From positions 19,547,246 to 19,611,245 of the forward strand of contig CM032119.1 in assembly GCA_018894105.1 (NCBI GenBank): a DNA stretch of 64,000 nt, in the 5' to 3' direction. The translations under genes and the position numbers were made by a program. The notes under the pieces are model-generated. The model was not told the origin of the DNA, did not search any database, and saw only the letters and a list, made by a program, of their open reading frames with translations. The stretch is from Jacaranda mimosifolia. Lineage: Eukaryota > Streptophyta > Magnoliopsida > Lamiales > Bignoniaceae. Of the stretch, positions 1-12,300 are shown in pieces. Numbering within the stretch: the first letter of the stretch is position 1; the number at the start of each line of letters is the position of its first letter.

Positions 1-1080
1 CTACAATGGAACCCTACCTATGTGACTGGAGATCCCAAGAAATAGGTTTAAAGGGAAAAACAAGTTACTGTGTCTCGACGTGGATGCAATGTGGGGGTCC
101 AGTCTCTATTCTATTCCTGTGATAAGTAGACAATGTCACCAGCACAATGCTGAGGTTAAGCTTTGCTTTTAATAGCTCTTATACCTTGAATCTTCAAGTG
201 GAGGTGCAGCAAGAACCTCTTAATAAAAAGCCACCTATGTGAGTAGGGACTAGGCCAGTCTTATGAGAATTTCTAAGGCTGAATTCTCAGAGAGTACTTA
301 TGAATCCCAAGAATTGTTCAAAGCCGAAATGAACACAACTGTAAGAACTTAAACTGACTATTGGGCGGAGTTGTGTGAAGTTCTATTGTCTTGGTGTACA
401 CAAAAAGCCAACAGTTCAAGATATCATGTTCATTAGTTGGCGAGTACATCTGATTGTTCTCACTAGGGAAGGTTCAAAGCCACAAGCTACCTATCTCGAT
501 GCGGTTTTGCTCAAGCTAGAACTCTTTCGTGTGTGTCTGCATTCATATGCATAGTTGGCGAGATAATTTTCTTATTCATGTGGGCGATTGTAAAATTCGG
601 CATATTTATATGCCAAAATCAAATAATTGAATAAGAAAAGTTAGCTCAAAAGCTAGAGCTATGACTTGAGTTCATAACTCTTTAGTGGAGCTGTAACTCT
701 TCATTAAAAGAGTAAATTATGGGATTTTATCCTATAGTTGTATCCTTAAAAGAAAGAATTACAATTCTAGTGAAGAATCATGTCTCGTCAACAAAATTGC
801 ATTGCACAACTATAAATAGGAGTGCCTAGAACCAACCCAAATCACTGAAAAAAATAAGCATACATACTAGCATTCTGTCTCACTACATTACACACTTATA
901 CACTGTCCATTGAAGAAGAGTTCTAAGTTAGTAAAGTTCGATAATTCTGTTCTATTGGAGTGCTATATTAGATCGGAAGAGAGTCGTTCTATCTTGGGAG
1001 GTTAATTTCCATGAACCTTCTAGCACTGTGTCAGTGGCAATATTACCTTAAGGAGACTGTTGGAGCAACATGCCTCGCCT
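1..1080. other. Non-coding segment with promoter/LTR-like features
   Basis: No open frame of interest on either strand. A good plant TATA box (TATAAATA, 811-818) is followed by a C/A-rich stretch with a possible start site (about 840-900), which is the arrangement of a pol II promoter, an LTR or a pararetroviral promoter. The motif CCTATGTGA occurs twice (from about 17 and 233), each near a copy of ATCCCAAGAA. No partner repeat, primer-binding site or pol domain is visible in the window, so the identity stays open; it could be the end of an element lying to the left. Confidence 0.3.
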
Positions 1081-3036
1081 AATACAATTTTTGTCTTGCA
1101 TTCAAGTAGGCTTTTTTGTTCATTTTCTTTACTCAATAAATAATCTTATATGTGTATATATTTCAATTACATGTTTACACAAAGCACAAGCATACACGGT
1201 ATCTTAATTAAAATTTTCTAACATAATCTTCTTGACCTTCTTATTGTACTAGCTACTACTTTTTTGAAAAAAGAAAGGTACTTGAAAACAAGAGAAAAAT
1301 TGAAACACCTAAAATATTGGGAGGATAAAGAGATTTTACTCAAAGACTGGCGCTCCTTCTTGCTTTGCTATTTCTCTTAGGTTGAACAATCCTACAGTTA
1401 CTATGCAAGAAAATGTGAAATTATCGCACCTTTTTTCCAGAATAGTAGAATGCAAGAAATGGAGGATCATCACTAACCAACAATCCACTAATAAATACAA
1501 TGCATCACAGCCTATCAATATGACTGATATCATGGACTTCCAATTTAATTAGTAGGTCAAAAATCACCTTTCTACTGCGACTCACAATAAGGAAGAGATC
1601 AAACGACCATGTGGTACAACACCCAGTAGAACTCATTGAGCCCATGAGGGTCATACGTGGTGCTTGATCTCATTAATAGAGCATTAGATGCCTTGAATAA
1701 GAAATCGAGATTGATCTTTTGTCATGCTGAAAATCGAACTCACACAAAAGTCGATCACCTTCGAGCACCCACAAGTTAAATTATACTTAGGCCAACCATC
1801 TCTACATTGACCATCGAGACTTAATGTTGACATTCAGCTTCATTGAAGGAAATTGGTGATCCCAAAATAAGCAACGTGCTTTGCTCAACCTGTCCAGGTC
1901 GAATGCTTACTTACCCAACCAATTGGGCCACACTATCCTATTCGCCGATGCCAACCAAAAGACTTCACAAGCTCTTGTGCTTCAATAAGGGCAACTCATT
2001 TTCACAATGGTAAAAAGAGAAAATCAGTCTTTTTGATCCAGTTGATCTTTATCTATTATAAATATCTAGTCTAATAAATGGGACATCTTTAGTTCTTCGA
2101 ATTGCTCTCAATTATCTTATACAATCTCTCATTGATTGTTCAACTTGATTTAGACATTGGGGAATTATAGTTGAGAACCACCTTAACAAGCTTTATCTCC
2201 TTTTATTTGATTGCAAGTTCAACTCGATTAACCTGCTTGAATTGGCTCCCAAACTGGCTTGGTTTGAGAGTCTTGTCATCAAAACTGTGTGCCCCATTGA
2301 TGTGAAGAAACCCTTGAAAATATACCATCAAAATTTAATACATATATGCTTTTTAAACTTAGTCCAGAGGGCAAAGTATTGCAAAAATTAATTTAAATGG
2401 CAAACTATAAAAAGGGTATATAGTTTAGATAACAAAATGTCTTTACCTGAAAAAATATGTTGATTATTGATATAAATTATATTGTTTGCGTTAGTTAAAG
2501 GTAATTGAATTTTGCTATAACTGATTAAGCAAATAGTAAATGCCACTTGTTCCATTCGACAAGAAATGAACCTTCTTATCTACAAAATCTCACCAAACCT
2601 CAAACTTATTCCACTTGACAAAAACAGGTGGCTTTTCTATTCATGCTGGCAGAATTAATTGACCTTTTAGGAAATTAGCCACATTTCAAATATAACTTCC
2701 AAGCCAAACACAGTTGATGTTTTCTTCACCAGATCCAGCTTTGTTTTGTGTACCATCAGCAGCAGCAGAGTTTCCATCTCAAAACAGATAATAATTTCAG
2801 ATAATATGAAAGCATGAAAAGCACGTCGAAACTCCAAACTTAACTAGAGCACAAGGCAAGTTGGTAATGTTGTTCACAATCAACTCAAGATAACAACAAT
2901 CAATATACATTGTCCTAGAAATTAAGAAGGGGAAACATTGACTTACAATCAATAGACAAAGGATGGATAAAAACCAACCATATTTTACCAGAAGAGTGGG
3001 CATCAATCAAGAATTTCTAGTCAACACCTTTTGCAC
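1081..3036. other. Intergenic DNA downstream of the DUF547 gene
   Basis: AT-rich sequence. The open frames here are short, without recognisable domains. The part nearest 3036 should include the 3' UTR of the minus-strand DUF547 gene, but no convincing polyadenylation signal could be placed. Confidence 0.4.
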
Positions 3037-3357
3037 TCACCATCGCTTCTCTGTTAACTCTTCTGACAACACATATCTGAACTTTGAATTGTAAGGCAAC
3101 CACTTGATGTTTTGAGATGCTTTCTTACTGCCTTGCCCATCATACCATTTATGTATTGATTCATTAAGTTTCTTGTCCACATTTTCACTAACCCACTTTA
3201 TTATATCATTAAAGGGAATGCCGGCTTCCTTTGCATGCTTTTCAACCAGTTTTGGTAATAAAATCTTTGACTTCTTAACCACTATATTCTTTTGAAGAAA
3301 TTCTCTTTTTGCTGCTTCCAACTCCTCTTTGATATTCGTGGCCGTATAGACATTTAG
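3037..3357 (-). CDS. DUF547 gene coding exon 11 (C-terminus)
   Basis: 106 codons plus TGA, residues 496-601. Opens [20 protein letters not shown] (the VYTA block) and continues with a lysine-rich helical tail ending [10 protein letters not shown]. This C-terminal extension, with an amphipathic helix and [12 protein letters not shown], is usual for plant members. Confidence 0.93.
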   Translation of the reverse strand, partial: LNVYTATNIKEELEAAKREFLQKNIVVKKSKILLPKLVEKHAKEAGIPFNDIIKWVSENVDKKLNESIHKWYDGQGSKKASQNIKWLPYNSKFRYVLSEELTEKRW

Positions 3358-6300
3358 CTTCACAGCAGAAAATTAAGGGGAAAAAAAAATGTCAACTGCA
3401 TTAGACAAGCTTTCATACTAGTGCATAAAGAGAGACAAAAAATTGAGTAAGTTCATCATTGTGTGAAGAAAAAGTGCTATTACTTTTTGCACTTTTCTTA
3501 AATATTTTAAATAAAAATTAAGTTGCGCAACTAATCTATTGATGATTTAAGAAGAGTCCCTGTAATTTAGGAGAATTACAGGAGAAAATCCAGGCTTTAC
3601 TAGAAATTGAACTGCATCAAAATGTAGCTCCTAGAAACAATGTAACTTCGAAAAACTTCAAAATTTTAGAATTTTTAGGATTAGGGGAGGAAAAAAGAAG
3701 AAGAAGAAGAAGAAGAAGAAGCAGCAGCAGCAAGGCAATGTCAGATCAGATAGCTGAAGCAAAGATGTTACCATTGGATCAGAATATGCTCCTGTACATA
3801 GCGCAAAGCAGACAAGTGGTTGGAAAATTTGAAGGCCATATTTTGAATTGATCACTTTTCTTTTTTCTCCAGATCTTTTCCTCATGGCCGTTGACAAGAC
3901 TGTCTCCAACCACTTCAATTGGCATGAAAAGGCTCAGTAAATACATGAGTTATCTTCTGATTTTTTATTTTTTATTTTCTTTGGCTAAATGAATACAATA
4001 ATGCTGTAAACGATTTCAATGTTTGTGGTTTTTCAAAAATGATTAAGTGATACCTGTCCCATTCGAGGTGTATGATAGCAGAATATTGACTGCTCAATTG
4101 TACTTGCACTTATGACATGCCCACCAACATTATAAGCAGCCTGCACAATGCAAAGAGATGTGATTGGTTGCCTTATGAATTCATGTATGCAGATATAATG
4201 TACGCAATGGATCACACAGAGGAAAAGAACCCCAAGTTCTTATTCCAAAGATCAAGCAGACAAAGCAGCACACCCCCTCCCTCCCCCTGGCCACATGAAC
4301 AAGAAACAGATAAAATAAAAGCACATTGGAGATATCACAAAGATTTTAACAGTGTTATCTCTTTATAACTGTATGTGCTCCGGACTCAATATTTTACAGG
4401 ACCTGATGACTTGTTTTTTTTTGTTTCTGTATGCTTTTATGTTTCTGGGTTTTCATTCATGGTACATCCTACTGGATCCTTCTCTCGTTTTTCTAAAGAA
4501 ATTTTCATCCTTCGCATCATTTGACATGATTTCTTACTTGATTTACCTTTTCATGTCCAATATTAACAATTCCTACAACTTAAGTATAAATTTTAGAAAG
4601 CTAAAGGACTTTAAATTGGAATAGAAAGAGCCATGTGATGTATGCTGAAATGTTTCCAACCAACACGTCGTGACACATTTGTAATGCTGTACACACTTTT
4701 TGATCACTGCCATAACCAATTACCATGGATAACTAGTACAACATGGGGAACCATAATCATGATAACATATTATAGGAAAATAACAATTGGTCGCATGCAT
4801 TTGGTAATTTTGATCATGTTACTATAAACACAGCTGCTAGATTTCATCACTACACACTGCTACAAGTACTTGCATTTATTAAGTTGGAGTCCACAATTTT
4901 CTCAAAAAGCGGGAAATCAGATGCCAAAGAAAACTAAAATAGCAATATATAATTAGACAATGACATCCACACCTTGTGAAACAATGCTAACCTTCTGAGC
5001 GAGTTATGAGGTATACCAAAAGCCAGATATGCCTTCACAAACAATACGAGGACAAACATAAGTACATATAGAGGCTGGAGTATTTCAAAAATGTCCACTG
5101 AGTACCATGTGATATTTACATGCATAACCAAGGAATTGTACAAGTTGATCCAAAAGGCTAGCTGGGCATCGGTATCCATCTTGTGGACATTCATTTTTTC
5201 CAACTGTTCTACAAGAACTCTGAAACATTACAAGATAGGTTAAACTAGATTAACATGCATGAAGAGATATATATGCATCTCTAAGGATCATTTATTGAAA
5301 GATCTAGACTAGAGTGAGAGATGAAACTCCCACTAGCCCACCTCCCATTAGCCTTTTTTCTTTTTATTTTTCTTTGGGCGTGTGTGTAGGGTGCGGGGGA
5401 AGTAGGATGGGATATTCTTGTGTGGAGATTAAATTTTCTAATTGATATGGGATGAGTTACATATTATTCAAGTAAAAATCAATTTGGCAGCCAAGGTTTT
5501 TAGTTCAAGCTAAATTGCGACATGTATCTTTACAATTACAAATGCTCTAATTAGTGCCCAAGCTTTTCAATACATGTCAAAATTAATACTATTGGAGGAA
5601 ATCCATCATATTCTTTATAGAAATACCTAGCGACCTCAAATATACACTTTTCAATTCTATTTGTCCTAAAATTCTATTTAATTCTTCATGTTACATTTAA
5701 GGTTACCAAATTATATTTTCTCAATATAATAAATTAAACTTTAAATTGTCTTACATTAGACTGCCATATGAGCAAAATAAAAGTCTAAATGGAGTAATAA
5801 AATAAAATTACAAGATACTTAGAGGGAGAGCAATAATCTTTAGATTGTATTTTATAAGGTCAGATTTAAAATTTAATTTTCCCTTATATATAATAAAACT
5901 TTCCTTGAAAATAAAAGGAGACATCTTTGCTGCAATAGAACTTTATACCATTATCATTTTTAAAACTTTTTTGGACATGTCATCTTGTTGAATACACCTA
6001 GTTAAACCAAAGCATGAGAAGAAAGTGCAACAAAAGCAAAGCACGTATATAGCTTATTCTCCATGCTCTATTTCTCACATCTCAACTTTTAAAACTTAAA
6101 TTTGAATCTCAAGTCATTAATATTTCAGATTAATGTCCCTCAGTAAGTAAATTATATTTTTTATTTCTTTGTTTAACTATGAATAGCTTTATATGTTGCT
6201 TATATGATTTTCTATGGTCAGCCATTACCACTTATTCTCCATGCCCTATTTCTTAAATTTGAATCTCAAGTCAATGATATTTCAGATTAATGTCTCTCAA

Positions 6301-9300
6301 TCAAGTAACTTATAATTTTCATTTGTTTGTTCAACTATGAATAGCTTTATGTGTTGCTTATATGATTTTTTATGGTCAGTCATTATCACTTTAATAGAAT
6401 TCATCAAATAAATATATTAGTATAAGTTGAATGAAGAATTGAAACAAAACTGGAGTTTAGAATGCTATATTTGTCATTACAAAAAATAAAAAATAAAAAT
6501 TGGATAGAGAATCAGGTGGAATCCCATGTACCAACCAATAGAGTATATATAAAAACTTATGTATAAGTTGACATTAATGACAAACTTCGGATGACAATAT
6601 GATTTTTACCCCATATTATTCATTGGACAAGAAGATGTGATCATGATGACTGCACAAGTTAGCTAAATTACAAGACATACTTGTAGCTGGAAATGACTCT
6701 TTCCATTGAAACTCTACTACGTCAAGAGGAAGCTTCAACTACCCTTACAAAGTTTATGAAGAGCTTAGTGTTACAGATAGAGGCATCAACAGAGTAGCCT
6801 CAAGTACACACAGACAGAGGAATGGTAAAATATACTTAAACTTGTTCCAACACACCTGTTGGACCTAGCAGCAACGACACTTTAGGTTTGACATTGGAGA
6901 AAGTGCAATATTTGATGGACCTTATAAGCATACTCTATTAATCACAAGCACCCAATGGAGTGTTGGTGAGATTTCTATTGTTAGAATTATTCTCAGGTAA
7001 ATATATTCTATGGATAGTAATAGGGTGGTGGATATACACAGATGTCAAGCAGGAGTAATCAAGTTGACATTAATATCTTGAATGGGAATATAGCAACATA
7101 AATTACACAAAGGAGATAAGTCATTTCATACACAAATTTTAATTGAAGAAAGAGAATTGTAGAGAGATGCGCAATCCTTAAGAAGACCTTATGTCATTAG
7201 GATTTATTATATTTCTTTGTTTGGATATTGATTGCTTCATATGGTAGCCAAGATAATCGAACATATTTCAGTCGTAACATTGATAATAAGTTATTTAAAA
7301 GAGCATATTGAGAGAAGTTTTCAAATTAGGAAATATGATAACAGAGTACCGCTCATTACCTATACTCGCTGATAGCAAAAGATGCATGAGAGAAGTTACA
7401 GTTATCTGTAGATATCCAAGGAATTTCAACTGTTGATTTGGTTGACCAATCTTTCTCCTCCCCAGCATACCATCCTGGAAGTATCGCAGCTGTGGATGAC
7501 TTTGAGGATGAAGGAGATATGTTTTGCTCAGTTTTGGCTGATGATGTACTTCGGAGCCACCAGTAAACAGCAGCCATACACCTAACCATTTCCTCTGTCA
7601 ATTTACTTGGGCATTGGTAGATATGATCCTTTAGAGTGCGAGGTGCAGAAGTTTTACTTATCATTGGTACCTGGCACAGAATGCAATAAAAACAATTATG
7701 AGAAAGAGATTTTATGATGGGATATCGAGAGAGACAAAAAAGTCAAATCAGAGTTAAGTTTCAGGAGTAATCCAGAAATAATAATGAATGACTTGCTAAA
7801 AATGGGTTTAGCTGTGAAAGAAAAAGCCAGGCATCCATCTCTTTATTCATATTCAAAGTTAAGTCTTCTAGTAGAGGGACTTGTCTTCTTTCACAATAAT
7901 ATACAGATTCACGGACGAATGAGTAAAATACTAATGTAAAAGAATTGATTGGTAGTAGAAATATTGCTGATATTGATAAAAAAAATTTATATATTGTTCT
8001 TGCATTTATTTTTATATTATGTAAAAATAATTTCACATGTATTTGCATTAATAATTTATTGTTATGAAACAACTTAGAGTTATTTAACATTATTTAATAT
8101 TTTTATAAATTGTTAGAATTTTTATTGTTTTATTTGTAAACTAAAATAAAAATTGATGAGCGTGGATAAATCATCAAAGCCTGAATCTTTAACCATCAAA
8201 GGAAAAAAAAGAGAGAGAAGTCCACTGCACTAAGTGATATTACTCTGACCCCCTCTTATTATGATTGCTTCAATATATTGAAAAAGTTATGCATTCTGCA
8301 GGCATACAAAAGACTGGAATAAAGCTTGCAGAATGTTGTAGAAGCGCACTTCCGGCCTTGGAAGAAGTCAAACCCCACATGGCATCCGTTCCTGCATAAC
8401 CATACAACAAAAGTTCCTATAAGGTACCCACTACTTGGAGTACCCTCTGAAAAGTAAAAGGTGTCAGTCAGGTTCAGTTCCAATGTTTCAGTGGAAGAGA
8501 TTATAGTTCAGTTCTCAGGTCATAGATCATTCACTACCAAATAAGCCCTCCCTCTGCTCCCGAGCTCCCCCATAAAATCAAGTGGAACTTTCAAATTCTT
8601 AACATAGGGTTCCCAAACCATATTGACCTAATAGTTGGAGCTCTTAAGAATTTTATCTTGTTATGAAATTGAGCATCATCACTTGAAAACCCTATTAAGT
8701 GTTGGAAGATGTCAAGTCAGGTATATTGATATAAGTGCAATTAATGGAGAAGTACGACTCCAGTATACAAAACTCAAGTTATCCATTGTATTTACAGTCA
8801 CATTATTAAATAGCATAAAAACTAGTAGAACTAAAAATGTCCAATATAATCCCAAATGTTCCCTGCAGACAAAGTACATGGTCATGAAAAGGTAGGGTAT
8901 CAATTAACTAGCTGAAAGTTGTCACCATTTATGTCATTGTATAACACTACATTCCACTCCTCAACAGGCATGACTCCCTTTGAAGCAGTTTTTTGGAGAT
9001 TGTTCAGAGTGTTTCTTTTCTCTGTTTTCTTTGAGTTGTGTGACAAGGAAGGCTCAAGATTGATTTCCTCCCCCTCGATCTTCAGCACCTTGTATATCCA
9101 TCTCCCTATTCTTGTAACACTTGTATCAAGTGGTATCAGAGCCACCGTTCCTCGGCGGTGGCTGAACAAGATGGCAGATGGAACTAGAATGATAGAGCTT
9201 CGCAAGGATGTAGATGGTTTGAGAGAGCAAATTAGAATCAGTTCCGAGAAGAATGAGAAGTCTATTGAGGAATTGAGGATTATGATTGCCGCGCTAGCCA

Positions 9301-12300
9301 CGAATCAGCAGATTCATAGGTCCACAGGAGATGAGAATACAGACCACGTTGATAGTGGAGGTGATTCACAGCGGAGAAATCAGTTCACTACTTATCAAAT
9401 ACCTACCAGATGTGCTCAGGTGGATTTTCCTAAGTTTAACGGTGACAACCTTCGAGATTGGATCTACAGATGTGAGCAGTTTTTTGATGTATCAGAAACA
9501 CCATCAATCACTAAGGTAAGGTTAGCTGCTGTTCATCTGGAAGGAAGAGCTTTACACTGGCATCAGATGTATATATGAAGGCCAGGCTAACTAGAGAGCC
9601 ACCACATTGGGAGGAATATGTTCGAGCTCTAAATGATAGATTCGGATCACTTCTATTTGAGGATCCAATGTCTGAGTTGGTAAATCTTAAACAGATTGGG
9701 AGTCTTCAGGAATATCTGGATAAATTTGATGAAATAATGAATTATGTGGAACTTTCGGAAGCCTATGCAGTCAGTTGTTTCTTAGGAGGATTGAGAGCTG
9801 AAATTTCTGTACCTGTAAGGATGTTCGAACCGAAAAATTTACAAGAAATAGTAACTCTAGCTAAACTACAGGAGCAAGCCAACCAACTGAGGGGAGCTAC
9901 CAACACCTTTGGGCCAAGACTCACTTCCATGGCAGTGAAGAACTCTAGTCAAGCTCAAAACATGAAAATTAGTACCGCCGCACCAAATTCACATCCAGCT
10001 CAAATTGTGACCCCTAGTAAGCCACTAATACACACCTTCAAGCCTAACATTACAGCAGCAAATAAATCTCGAAGACTAAGCCCTCAGGAGTTTGATGAAA
10101 AGAGATCCAAGGGACTATGTTTTTGGTGTGATGAGAGGTACACACCAAATCATCAGTGCAGCAAAAGAAAGCAACTCTACATCATGGAGGTATTAGAGGA
10201 AGGAATAAACACATCATCACCACCAGAACAAGAATTCAAGGAAGATGAAAATGAACCAAACGACGATAAAGAGTTTCAGGATGGGGAAAACTATCAAATT
10301 TCAGTCACCGCTAGTGCCGGCGTCCATATTTTTCACACTATGAGGCTCACTGGAAACAGCAAGGGAAAAGCCTTGAATGTGCTCATTGACTCTGGTAGCA
10401 CTCACAATTTTGTGGATATACAAGTAGCTAAGAAACTCGGTTGAAGATTGGAAATGATGCCCCCACTTACGGTGGCTGTAGCTGATGGAATAAAATGCAC
10501 AGCACTCATATTTGCAAGGACTTTACATGGAGGATGCAAGGTGTAGAGTTCAAATCAGATTTGAGAAACTTAGCCTTGAAGGGATGTGATCTAGTCCTGG
10601 GAGTACAATGGTTAGCCACCTTGGGAGATATCATTTGTAATTTCAAGGAGCATAGAATGGAATTCACTATGAATGGTAAGAAGGTATCACTCAGAGGTAA
10701 GCAGCCTGGTATGGTTAATGTGGTGAACAATAAAAAGATGAACAAGCTACTCCAAAAACCAAGTCAACTGGCAACGATGCATGTAGGATTTCTTCATAAG
10801 ACAGAAGAAGATAATACAGCCACCCTTTTATCCATGACAATGGATGAGGAATCAGGAAATGGAGAGTTGAAGAAGTTGTTACAGGAATTTTCAGATCTGT
10901 TTGAGGAACCAAAGTCACTCCCACCCAACAGAAACTGTGATCATAGCATTATACTAAAAGAGGGGACGGATGCCGTTAATGTAAGGCCTTATAGGTACCT
11001 TGCATTGCAGAAAAATGAAATTGAGAAAATGATACAGGAAATGCTTGAAGCTGGAATAATTAGGTAAAGTAACAGCCCGTTTTCTTCCCCTATAGTGCTC
11101 GTTAAAAAAAAGGATGGGAGTTGGAGAATGTGTGGATTACAAAGAGCTTAACAAGTATACGGTGAAGGACAAATTCCCTATCCCTCACATTGAAGAGCTA
11201 CTTGATGAATTGCATGGAGCACAGGTGTTTTCTAAGCTCGATCTAAGGTCCGGTTATCATCAGATCAGAATGAGAGAGGCTGACATTGGCAAAACTGCTT
11301 TTAGAACTCACCATGGGCACTATGAGTTCTTGGTCATGCCTTTCGGCCTCACTAATGCTCCTTCTACATTTCAAGCACTAATGAATAAAGTTTTTAAACC
11401 ATACTTGAGAAAGTTTCTACTGGTTTTCTTCGATGATATCTTGATATACAGCACCACGTGGGAGAATCATCTTGCTCACCTCAGAGAAATACTAAAGGTT
11501 TTGAGGGAGAGTCAGTTATATATCAAGAGAAGCAAATGCCAATTTGGGATTGAGCAAGTCGAGTACTTGGGCCATATTATCACCCCCCAAGGAGTAGCCG
11601 TAGACCCACATAAGGTACAAGCAATGGTGGAGTGGCCACCACCTCAAACACTAAAAGAGCTTAGAGGATTTTTGGGACTTACCGGCTATTATAGGAGGTT
11701 CATAAAAGGGTATGACAATTTAGCACAACCTCTCACTAGCTTGCTGAAGAAGGATGGGTTTAAATGGACAGAAGAGACCACCTTAGCTTTTGAGCAGCTG
11801 AAGAAAGCTATGAGTAACTCACCTGTATTAACACTACCAGACTTCTCTAAGGAATTTGTGGTGGAAACTAACGCATCATCCAAAGGAATTGGGGCTGTAC
11901 TACTTCAACAAGGAAGACCTTTGGCATTTCTTAGTAAAGCCCTCTCTGGAAAGAATCTACAGCTGTCAACTTATGAAAAAGAGATGTTAGCGATGGTCAC
12001 AGCAGTGCAGAAATGGAGACCGTATTTGGTGGGAAGGCATTTCACTATCAAAACAGATCACCAAAGCTTGAAACATTTAATGGAGCAAAGGATATCAACA
12101 CCGAGTCAGCAGAAATGGCTTGCTAAGTTGATGGGATATGATTTTACTATCAGTTATAAAAAGGGAGCTGAAAATGTAGTAGCCGATGCGTTGTCAAGAA
12201 GAACAAATAACAGTGATGAAGAAGACGACTACAACAATGGGATACTCCTCACTCTCATCACCTTAGAAACTGGCTTGACTCAGAAAATCAAAGATGAATG

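Noticed and set aside
3658..3771. Poly-Phe tail ([14 protein letters not shown]) on the exon 10 ORF
   Set aside because: It is intron sequence: the frame runs past the GT donor into the GAA/GCA microsatellite and T-rich DNA.
8259..8483. Minus-strand ORF considered as an extra DUF547-gene exon
   Set aside because: No resemblance to the family, no suitable splice sites in phase, and exons 5 and 6 join in frame without it.
8933..8942. Canonical TG start for the gypsy left LTR at 8938
   Set aside because: The right repeat has GG, not TG, before TATAAC, and only a start at 8940 gives matching 5-bp flanks (CATTG).
8919..9170. ORF reading upstream of the gypsy gag ATG ([15 protein letters not shown]...)
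   Set aside because: It is LTR and intron sequence in the gag frame. Gag starts at 9171 after the PBS; the peptide upstream is integrase text carried in the terminal repeat.
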